From: Elusimicrobiota bacterium
Lineage (GTDB): Bacteria; Elusimicrobiota; Elusimicrobia; UBA1565
NCBI GenBank assembly: GCA_016196755.1
Contig: JACPXC010000001.1
Coordinates: forward strand, 124,001 to 188,000
DNA: 64,000 nt
Direction of reading: 5' to 3'
The translations under genes and the position numbers were made by a program. The notes below the pieces were generated by a model. That model had not been told where the DNA came from. It saw only the letters and a list, made by a program, of their open reading frames with translations, and made no database searches. Shown here piece after piece: positions 9,221 through 15,918 of the stretch (positions are counted from its first letter, which is position 1; each line of letters begins with the position of its first letter).

Positions 9221-10319
9221 GAGGATGCGCGCTCATCCGTTCGGGCAGCCACGAGATCAAATGACGCAGCTTCGACCTCAGGGCCCGATTGCGGCCGGGA
9301 TTCGCCTCGAAGATCCATTGCAGCCGGATGCAGTCGGCGACATCCCATTCGCGCGGGAAGTCATGCCAGGCGTAGCGGATCTCGGAGTCCTCGGGCACGA
9401 CGCCCACCCAATCCTCCTCGAGAAGGCGTTTTTTATAGGACTCCCGATGCGCCAGGCAAAAGGGCAGCCTCGCCTTGTCCAGAGCCAAGGCGATGCGGCA
9501 CGTCTCGACGAGCCGGGAGCTTGAAAAGGCAGCCAGCGCGACGGACCAGCCGCCCGCGGGATGCCTGCCCACCGAGAGGTCGATGTGGGTGGAGTTGCCG
9601 CCACGATAAATCTCCCAAGGGTGGGCTCCAGACCGCTCCTCGGAGTCGAACCAACGTCGGAAAGCCTCCGTGGAGCGCGGCTCGAGGGCTTGGAGTCCCC
9701 CGTCGCGGCCGTCCGCGTAGCGCTTGTAGTAGTCCCTTCCCGCCAGTCCCCGCTTGAAGCCCTGACTTTGGAAAGTCCGGGGGTTGGCCTGGTATGCTGC
9801 GCGGCAGTAATTGAAGAACTTTGCAGCCGTCATCTCCACGATGGGGCCGGGGTCTTCGCGGTCCAGGATTTCCAGGATCGCAATCCTCTCGCTCGAGCTC
9901 AACTCGCGCTCGAGGGGGAGCCAATCCGGGAGCAGCGCCTTGACGTCCCGGCGCAGCAGAACGCCCCGCCGCATGGACAACGGCAGGCGGCGCAGCAGGT
10001 CCGCCTGGGCGCCGACGGGGTCCCGCGCGGCCTCGGCCTTCCAGAGGCGGAGTCCGTGGAGCCAGGACCGCAGGCGCTCCGGATTTTCCGGATATTCCCC
10101 ATGGCCCCGCTCAGGATGCGTGATCGTCTCCGCGTCGCCGCCGGCGATGAAGTAGGTCCCGCGGTATCGCCGCGCGGTGACCCGCGACCACGAGCGTCCC
10201 TCCCGCAGCCAGAATCCCCATACGACGTCGGTGCCGTCATGCCGCGGGATGAACTGGCGCACGAGCGCTAGGAGGTCGGCAGTGAGCCGCTTTGTTTCGG
10301 GACCCTGATCCTGTTTCAT
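9147..10319 (-). CDS. Unknown 390-residue protein in the toxin-antitoxin operon
   Basis: No family recognised. It is soluble with no signal peptide, rich in Trp and Arg, with conserved-looking stretches such as GGNSTHIDLSVGRHPAGGW and WHDFPREWDVADCIRLQW. It starts 1 nt before the stop codon of the PIN gene (10320), so it is probably the third gene of an antitoxin-toxin operon. The last 25 or so codons run antisense through the end of the ATPase gene and read like random Pro/Arg/Ala sequence, so the original C-terminus may have been lost. It could be an accessory factor of the module or an unrelated passenger. Confidence 0.65.
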   Translation of the reverse strand: MKQDQGPETKRLTADLLALVRQFIPRHDGTDVVWGFWLREGRSWSRVTARRYRGTYFIAGGDAETITHPERGHGEYPENPERLRSWLHGLRLWKAEAARDPVGAQADLLRRLPLSMRRGVLLRRDVKALLPDWLPLERELSSSERIAILEILDREDPGPIVEMTAAKFFNYCRAAYQANPRTFQSQGFKRGLAGRDYYKRYADGRDGGLQALEPRSTEAFRRWFDSEERSGAHPWEIYRGGNSTHIDLSVGRHPAGGWSVALAAFSSSRLVETCRIALALDKARLPFCLAHRESYKKRLLEEDWVGVVPEDSEIRYAWHDFPREWDVADCIRLQWIFEANPGRNRALRSKLRHLISWLPERMSAHPLRIALPGVERSRNPAPAAPGPRQT

Positions 10320-10748
10320 CTAAGGGTGAAGGATGGTCAAGAACTGTTCGGGGCTGACGATCGGGATGCCCTGGTACTCTCCCAGGCTGAGCAGGTCTTT
10401 GATGTCCCCCGTCACGAGATAGTGGGCGAGTCCGCCGAGCGCGGCCGCGAGGAATTTATCATCGTCCGAATCCTTCGAGGCCTTGACCGGCGGCAGCTTC
10501 GTGATGAGCTCGGCTTGTTCCCACAAGATAAAGGCGATGTCGAACATATGCTCCGCCAGGCCGTATTTGTCGCGGAGTCGGGGGCGGTCCATGACCTCCA
10601 GGATTTCCTCATTGATAGCCGCGCTGGTGACGAGGACGAACTGCCCGGCCTTGAGAGCCTTGAGGATGCCTGCGGGTGGACCCTTGGGACTTATCAGGCC
10701 GGAAATGACGACGTTCGTGTCCAAGACGACCCGAAGCTTAGCGGGCAC
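10320..10748 (-). CDS. PIN-domain toxin (COG1569-like)
   Basis: 142 residues forming a complete PIN domain. It has the first acidic residue in VVLDTNVVISGL, a middle cluster (SAAINEEILEVMDRP), and the late acidic pair in KDSDDDKFLAAALGG followed by YLVTGDIKDLL. PIN toxins of this family are ribonucleases neutralised by a small DNA-binding partner. The gene overlaps the RHH antitoxin gene by 11 nt, the usual antitoxin-toxin arrangement. RNA target unknown. Confidence is high for the fold, moderate for toxin activity. Confidence 0.88.
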   Translation of the reverse strand: MPAKLRVVLDTNVVISGLISPKGPPAGILKALKAGQFVLVTSAAINEEILEVMDRPRLRDKYGLAEHMFDIAFILWEQAELITKLPPVKASKDSDDDKFLAAALGGLAHYLVTGDIKDLLSLGEYQGIPIVSPEQFLTILHP

Positions 10749-10992
10749 GCCGGGCTTCCTTGATCGCCTGGCGGATTTCCGCCGTTAGTTTCGCCGGCTC
10801 GACTTCCCGGTTCTTTCCCCAGAGCTTCTCCACCGACCGCCAAGGATCGTAGTTCTTGAGCGCCTTCCTGGCCAGTATGGCCTCCATGCAGAGCTGGCTG
10901 ATGGATCGGCCGCTCTCGAAGGCTTCGCGCGCCAGCTCTTTGTGGATCTCAGGCGGCACCCGGAGCAAGATCTTCCCATTAAAAGTCCGCAT
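10738..10992 (-). CDS. Ribbon-helix-helix antitoxin (HicB C-terminal-like)
   Basis: 84 residues. The strand-helix-helix at residues 4-42 (GKILLRVPPEIHKELAREA then GRSISQLCMEAILA) is typical of RHH DNA-binding antitoxins and the C-terminal domain of HicB. The charged C-terminal half would wrap the PIN toxin. GGAGG lies 4 nt before the ATG. It is the first gene of the operon and sits below a perfect palindrome covering the -10 box, which predicts autoregulation by the antitoxin or the toxin-antitoxin complex. Confidence 0.85.
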   Translation of the reverse strand: MRTFNGKILLRVPPEIHKELAREAFESGRSISQLCMEAILARKALKNYDPWRSVEKLWGKNREVEPAKLTAEIRQAIKEARRAR

Positions 10993-11003
10993 CGATCCTC
11001 CGA

Positions 11004-11027
11004 TGATATAATGATATCATTATATCA
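11004..11027. promoter_or_regulatory. Palindromic operator of the toxin-antitoxin operon
   Basis: A perfect 24-bp palindrome with half-site TGATATAATGAT. It contains the minus-strand -10 TATAAT (11024-11019), so binding of the RHH protein would block transcription. RHH antitoxins typically bind such inverted repeats in their own promoters. By symmetry TATAAT also occurs on the plus strand. Confidence 0.8.
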
Positions 11028-11047
11028 GATGCTTGGCGATCCCTCAA
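11019..11047 (-). promoter_or_regulatory. Promoter of the toxin-antitoxin operon
   Basis: Minus-strand TTGAGG (11047-11042), exactly 17-nt spacer, TATAAT (11024-11019). The predicted start is near 11012, giving a leader of about 20 nt that contains GGAGG. Confidence 0.75.
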
Positions 11048-11100
11048 GGGCCCTCCCGAAAGAGTAAGAGTCGAGTAAGACATCGCAACCTGGAGCCAAA

Positions 11101-11138
11101 GTCCCTTGACTCTCCTCGCGCCCGGCGTACCCTATACT
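11101..11138 (+). promoter_or_regulatory. Putative promoter of the second mosaic membrane protein
   Basis: The 10-mer gtcccttgac (11101-11110), identical to that upstream of the paralogue at 5142, supplies TTGACT as -35. The -10 is ambiguous: TACCCT at 16-nt spacing (11128-11133) or TATACT at 21-nt spacing (11133-11138). A GAGGAGG ribosome-binding site follows. Confidence 0.45.
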
Positions 11139-11149
11139 GAGGAGGAACC

Positions 11150-13510
11150 ATGAGCGCCGTCGGGGTAAAGCCCAAAAAACTCTTCGCGATGCCGCCCGTG
11201 CCGCCGTCGACGCCGGGCGCCAAGCAGCCGCCCCTGCCCGCCCTGCCGACCAAGCACAAGCATCATGACGACAAGGGCTCCGCCTCGCCGCTGCCGATCT
11301 GGACCGCCTCGCCCGGCGACAAGCTGGCCGGCCTGCCGATCTTCCGCGGCGCGCGCCTGCGCGGCGGCTCGTGGCTCGGCCGCATGCGGGGCCTCAAGAC
11401 CAAGGACGTCGCCTTCATCGGCGCCGGCCTCGCCGTCCTCCTCCTGGCCCCGCTGGCCGAGTACCTCATCAGCGACTCTAAGGACCCCGCCGACGCGCTG
11501 GTCCCCGGCTTTGACATGAAGGGCGACGTCTTCCCCAACGGCGCCGACCCCGCGGAGATGGGCATCCAGCAGCTGGCGCGGGGGGGGCTCCTCGGCGAGA
11601 ACCCCGACGTCATCACCCCGGCCAACTATCGCGACCCGAGCTCGCTGATCATGGCCTTCGGCGCCGACAAGCCGGCAACGCCTCCCGAGGCCGGCCCCAC
11701 GCCCGAACCCAAGCGCGACGCCCCCAAAGCCGACGTATGGGACAAGGTCGTCGACTCGGCCAAGAAAGGGGCGGCCGCGGCGTCGCGCAAGGTCGGCCTG
11801 CCCAAGCCCGGGGGGAAGTTCAAGGGCGCTCTCAGCGGTCTGCGCGGCCTCACGGGCGGCTCATCGGGCGCTAAGTCGGCCAGCCTCACGGCTCCCAACT
11901 CGAAGGGGCTCTTCAGCTCGCCGCGCGGCTCCAACGCTCTCACCGTATCCCAGTCCATCCCCGGCTACCGCGGCGCCGGGGCGCGCTCGACGGCCGCGGG
12001 GACGGGCGGCAACGGCTTCGACGGCCGCCGCGGCGAGGGCTACGGCCCCGGCGGCGGCGGCTCCTCCGGCGACGTCAGCGGCGGCGGGATCTCCACGGGC
12101 GGCAAGGGCACCGGCGGCTCGGCGGCCGACGGCGAGCCCACCAAGAACCCCTCGGGCTCGAGCACCAAGGACAATAAGGCCATGGGCGAGAACCTCGAGT
12201 TCCTGCGCCGCAAGATGCTCATGGAAAAGGAGATGGACCTCAAGTTCGCCAAGCGCCGCTACGACGAGCTCGAGCGCAAGAAGATGCTCGAGCAAGCGGC
12301 CATGCAGACCGCCCAGCAGGCGCTGCTCAAGATCTTAGACAAGCTGCTCGACAAGAACCGCGGCGGGGGCGGCGAGAAGAAGGGCGGCGGGGGCGGAGGC
12401 CCGAGCGGAGGCGGGGGGGGCGCGCCGAAGGAGGACCCGACGAACTCGGCGCCCACGCCGACGGCCGGTACGGAAGGGATGAACCCGCCCTCCGCCGGCA
12501 ACTCCCAAGTCGGGCAGACGGTCCCCGCCATGGGGGCCAACCGCGACGCCAGGGCCAACGTCGCCGAGCTCGGAACTCAGTCGAGCCATCTTTCGCGCAC
12601 CATCGCGCCGCGACTCATGACTTTCGTCGACGGGATCAATCAGCGTGACCAATACGGCCGCCAAATCCATCCGCCCGCCTCCAGCGCGCAGCAGAAGGTG
12701 GCCGCGGCCGAGACGGCCTACAAAGGAGCCCACGAGAAGCTGGTTTCGGCCCGGGGTCTGCTCGAAACAGCGAACGGCCAAACAAAGACCGTCAACACGG
12801 CCCTCAAGGGCGACGTAGCGAACATCAAGACCCTGGCCACCACCGCGAAGGCCGACGTCGACATACTCGGGGCCGAAGGGGCCGAACCTCCGGGGACGCT
12901 CCCTCCCCTTGGCTCACAGACCGCCCTGACCGCGATCACCGGCCGGACTACCCAGGCGTCGGCCGTGGCCGCGATCGAGCCGGTCCAGCAGGACGCTCGA
13001 TCGCGCGTGGGCGACGCCAATGGAACCATTCGCGGGGCGCCCCGGAACGTCGACCCGGAGATCTCCCAGGTGCAGACTGTTCTGACGGCGAACCCGAACT
13101 GCACGGCCTGCACGTCGGCCCTTACCGCGCTTGGAGCGGCCAACGCCTCGCTGGCCTCTTCCGCCGCGGCGGGCGAGAAGGCGTCGCGAGGGACGGGTTG
13201 GGCCGTCGAGCGGTCGGGTATCGCGACGATCGCGTCGGCCGGTCTCGACGAGCTCATAACGCGGCGCACGCCGGATTTCCAGGATAGCGTGACGAAGCTC
13301 GGAGGCTACCGGACTCAGATGGAGGCGCTGCGGCGGCGCTGGGATACCGAACCCGAGACCGCCCGGCCCGGCATCATCGCCAGCGCCGATGCTCTGCGCG
13401 TCAAGGCGGCAGCCGAGGTAACCAAGCTGGAAGGTTTTCATCGGACTATCGAGCGCAAGCTCATCGACCCTTCACCGACGGAAGGCGTGGAAGCGAAGCT
13501 GGGGACCTGA
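11150..13510 (+). CDS. Mosaic single-pass membrane protein, copy 2 (unknown function)
   Basis: 786 residues, paralogue of the 5142 gene. The N-terminal 410 or so residues track copy 1 almost position for position: KPKKLFAMPPVPP start, membrane segment in DVAFIGAGLAVLLLAPLAEYL, Gly/Ser region, charged helix and poly-glycine linker. After the linker (about residue 425, nt 12420) it is a different Ala/Thr-rich helical sequence containing a CTAC motif (NPNCTACTSALTAL). The conserved part is presumably anchor and stalk, the variable part the effector or recognition end. A strong Shine-Dalgarno (GAGGAGG) precedes the ATG. No immunity-like or partner gene follows on the same strand before the secreted pair. 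Confidence 0.85.
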   Translation: MSAVGVKPKKLFAMPPVPPSTPGAKQPPLPALPTKHKHHDDKGSASPLPIWTASPGDKLAGLPIFRGARLRGGSWLGRMRGLKTKDVAFIGAGLAVLLLAPLAEYLISDSKDPADALVPGFDMKGDVFPNGADPAEMGIQQLARGGLLGENPDVITPANYRDPSSLIMAFGADKPATPPEAGPTPEPKRDAPKADVWDKVVDSAKKGAAAASRKVGLPKPGGKFKGALSGLRGLTGGSSGAKSASLTAPNSKGLFSSPRGSNALTVSQSIPGYRGAGARSTAAGTGGNGFDGRRGEGYGPGGGGSSGDVSGGGISTGGKGTGGSAADGEPTKNPSGSSTKDNKAMGENLEFLRRKMLMEKEMDLKFAKRRYDELERKKMLEQAAMQTAQQALLKILDKLLDKNRGGGGEKKGGGGGGPSGGGGGAPKEDPTNSAPTPTAGTEGMNPPSAGNSQVGQTVPAMGANRDARANVAELGTQSSHLSRTIAPRLMTFVDGINQRDQYGRQIHPPASSAQQKVAAAETAYKGAHEKLVSARGLLETANGQTKTVNTALKGDVANIKTLATTAKADVDILGAEGAEPPGTLPPLGSQTALTAITGRTTQASAVAAIEPVQQDARSRVGDANGTIRGAPRNVDPEISQVQTVLTANPNCTACTSALTALGAANASLASSAAAGEKASRGTGWAVERSGIATIASAGLDELITRRTPDFQDSVTKLGGYRTQMEALRRRWDTEPETARPGIIASADALRVKAAAEVTKLEGFHRTIERKLIDPSPTEGVEAKLGT

Positions 13511-13513
13511 GCC

Positions 13514-13798
13514 CTAGCGCTCCATCGTGGCGGGAGGAGGCGTGAGCTCTTCCCGCCGGTACTTTCTCTTCTCGATTCGCTTGACCTTCATGCGCACCGG
13601 CACCGTCGGCATCGACGTGTCGCCGCCGGGCGGCGGCTCCACGGCGACGGGGCGGGGCCGCGTCGCGGCGGGGCGGCGGCGGCCCCAGCTGAACGGATCG
13701 ACCCGCACCCAGAGGTAGTACGCGATGACGCAGGCGAAGAAGATCAGGGCCACGTAGGCCCAGCGTCTCGGGCCCGCGTATTGGTCGTGGGTGCGCAT
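13514..13798 (-). CDS. Small single-pass membrane protein
   Basis: 94 residues with no recognised family. One membrane segment lies at about 12-32 (RRWAYVALIFFACVIAYYLWV), followed by a Pro/Arg-rich tail and a basic stretch (KVKRIEKRKYRREE). It lies in the gap between the second mosaic gene and the secreted pair, divergent from the latter. The transmembrane profile is convincing, but the composition of the tail could also arise by chance in GC-rich DNA. It might partner the neighbouring membrane protein; that is speculation. Confidence 0.5.
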   Translation of the reverse strand: MRTHDQYAGPRRWAYVALIFFACVIAYYLWVRVDPFSWGRRRPAATRPRPVAVEPPPGGDTSMPTVPVRMKVKRIEKRKYRREELTPPPATMER

Positions 13799-13833
13799 CG
13801 CCCTCCATTATAGCCGTGCAAGCCCCATCTGAA

Positions 13834-13872
13834 CCCTAGGACCTAGGACCTAGGGGTCCAGGGGTCCTAGGG
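13834..13872. repeat. cctagga repeats forming a 10-bp stem
   Basis: Direct repeats of cctagga/cctaggg. The outer arms ccctaggacc (13834-13843) and ggtcctaggg (13863-13872) are perfectly complementary. It lies between the divergent small membrane gene and the secreted pair. It could be an operator for a symmetric regulator or a slippage product; no T tract follows. Confidence 0.55.
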
Positions 13873-13899
13873 GCGCTGGCTACATTCGAGCTTCCCGGC

Positions 13900-13905
13900 T
13901 AAAAT
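13900..13905 (+). promoter_or_regulatory. -10 element of the secreted pair
   Basis: TAAAAT ending 6 nt before the ATG at 13912, with no Shine-Dalgarno. This predicts a leaderless transcript for the two-gene operon. The -35 is weak. Confidence 0.5.
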
Positions 13906-13911
13906 CCCCCT

Positions 13912-15918
13912 ATGCAAGGATGCCGATTCTTGCTGGCAGCGGCGATGTTTTTCGCCGCCGGCCGCGCGTTGGCCGAGGAACCCACGGCCACGGACCGATA
14001 CTGGCAGGAACTCGCGGGTCCCGGCGGGGACATGAACGCCATCATCGGCGAACGCCTTTTCGGACCGGCCACCTTCGGCAGCCGCTCCGCCGCGGAGCAG
14101 GCCGCCATCATCGTCAAGGCCGGCGGCTTTCTCGAGGAGGCGGGCAATACACGGAAGCTGGAGCATGCCCAATGGGGCGAGTACCAGAGGCTGTTGACGA
14201 CAGATAAAGACGCGCTCCGCGGGCTCATGCAGGCGAACCCAACCCTACGCCAGCTTATCTGGGACACCGCCCGGCCCAATAGCGACGCGGCCACCCTTCG
14301 TCTGCTCGACGCATACGCCGTGGCGAAGGAGAAGAAGCCAAGCCTGACCTTCAAGGAATTCCTCGAATCGAACAACGACAACGAGTTCCTCGTCGACGTC
14401 TTGATGAGGGAGGACATCAAGAATAAGAAGGAGGAGCCGAAGACCCCGGCGGCGCCGAAGATGGACGTCGACGGCGCCGCGGCCAAGGCCGCGGCCTCCG
14501 CCGATGTCCTCGCCTCGGTGGGCTTCGACGGCGGCCAGGCCTACGGCAAGCCGGGCGACCGCCACGTCTACAAGGACAAGGCCGGCAACGTCATCTCGCT
14601 GTCGGTGACCACCCGGCGCATGGCCGACGGCTCGATGGAGGACGTACTCCACGTCGTCAACCTCAACAACCGCGCCCAGCCGATGGGGGCCACCTACTCC
14701 CTGCGCACCGACGTCGACAAGCTCCAGGCCGGCGTGCCGGTCTCGATCGGCGGGGTGGCCTTCACGCTGAAGATGAGCCCCAGCGGCGACGACCACGCCA
14801 TCACCATGACCGGCGCCAACGGGCCGCTGGTCAACATGAAGAACCCTCCCGAGCCGCCGATGGGCCTCTCCCAGCTCTACGCCTACCGGGCCGCCAAGGT
14901 GTTCAACTACGGCCATGTAGTCGAGATCGGCGGGGAGGAGTACTACGTCTCCCCGGAGACCTACTCCCAGCTCGAGGGCCCCGCCGACGCGCAGAAGTTC
15001 GTCGGCTACGGGCAGTTCTCGTACTGGCCCAAGAAGGACCTCGACGCCGTCTTCGCGGCCAAAGAGGGCCGCGAGGAGGTCGATCCCCAGACCTTCGACT
15101 TCAAGAAGCTCGACGTGTCGGGCTCCAAGTTCAACAACGTGCGCGGCATCCGCCCGGACATGATGGCCACCGTCATCCGCCGCGAGGGCGCCCAGGACGT
15201 GGCGGTGCCCCAGGCCCAGATGGGCCAGGACGGCCAGGGACGATATTGGAAGGCCGTGCTCAAGAAGGGCGAGTACGTGGTGGAGCCTGGCGAGGCTCCC
15301 AAGCCCGGCACGCCGGGCTGGCCGGCGCCGCCCGAGGTCCCGGTCGATTCCCGCCTCGGGTCCTTCCATCCGGATGCGCCCGAGGACTGGACCAAGCTCC
15401 AGGACCGGTTCGGGAACTGGCTCGTGCCGGTGATCCCGCCGGCTCCACGAACATTGCCCGCCAGAAATCTCCCGGGCTACGCCCTCTATACCAACAAAGA
15501 GGGCAACGAGTATTTCTTCCAGATCACCTTCGTGGCCAACGGGGTGCCTTGGTCGTCGGGCGCGAGCGAGCTCTTCCACAAAGGCCCGACGCCCCCCGGC
15601 AAACGTCCGAAGCCGGGCGTGCCTTCCGTGCCGCTCAATTTCGCCCCGTTCGAATCCGAGCTGGCGATCCACAACAACCGGCTCAGCCACACCGTCCACA
15701 GTTTTGACAACGGCGCCTCCGGCTATGTCATCCTCACGACCCCCGTGAAGCTCGAGCCCAAAGAATATGCGGTCTTGGGCGCGCCGTTGATCTGGGGCAC
15801 CAGATTCCAGACTCACGCCGCCGCGCTGGCGCACTACAACGACCCCCAAAAAACCGAGACCGGCCTTGAGTACGAGAAGGACCCAACCCAAGCCATGCAA
15901 CCAGGGAGCATGCCATGA
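13912..15918 (+). CDS. Secreted paralogous protein A (unknown function)
   Basis: 668 residues with a clear signal peptide (MQGCRFLLAAAMFFAAGRALA). Residues about 24-170 are helical. Residues about 200-400 form a conserved block shared almost unchanged with the next gene: GFDGGQAYGKPGDRHVYKDKAG, RRMADGSMEDVLHVVNLNN, QPMGATYSLR, MGLSQLYAYRAAKVFNYG, YYVSPETYSQLEG. The C-terminal third differs between the two. No known domain is recognised. The alternating strands look like a beta-rich globular domain. It is the first gene of an ATGA-overlapping pair. Periplasmic, surface or secreted location is predicted; function unknown. Confidence 0.85.
   Translation: MQGCRFLLAAAMFFAAGRALAEEPTATDRYWQELAGPGGDMNAIIGERLFGPATFGSRSAAEQAAIIVKAGGFLEEAGNTRKLEHAQWGEYQRLLTTDKDALRGLMQANPTLRQLIWDTARPNSDAATLRLLDAYAVAKEKKPSLTFKEFLESNNDNEFLVDVLMREDIKNKKEEPKTPAAPKMDVDGAAAKAAASADVLASVGFDGGQAYGKPGDRHVYKDKAGNVISLSVTTRRMADGSMEDVLHVVNLNNRAQPMGATYSLRTDVDKLQAGVPVSIGGVAFTLKMSPSGDDHAITMTGANGPLVNMKNPPEPPMGLSQLYAYRAAKVFNYGHVVEIGGEEYYVSPETYSQLEGPADAQKFVGYGQFSYWPKKDLDAVFAAKEGREEVDPQTFDFKKLDVSGSKFNNVRGIRPDMMATVIRREGAQDVAVPQAQMGQDGQGRYWKAVLKKGEYVVEPGEAPKPGTPGWPAPPEVPVDSRLGSFHPDAPEDWTKLQDRFGNWLVPVIPPAPRTLPARNLPGYALYTNKEGNEYFFQITFVANGVPWSSGASELFHKGPTPPGKRPKPGVPSVPLNFAPFESELAIHNNRLSHTVHSFDNGASGYVILTTPVKLEPKEYAVLGAPLIWGTRFQTHAAALAHYNDPQKTETGLEYEKDPTQAMQPGSMP

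Noticed and set aside
7837-10992. An insertion sequence or prophage
   Set aside because: No transposase, integrase or terminal inverted repeats could be found around the cassette.
5142-13510. Toxin domains at the C-termini of the mosaic proteins
   Set aside because: No nuclease, ADP-ribosyl or pore-forming motif is visible and no immunity-like gene follows, so an effector role is not claimed.
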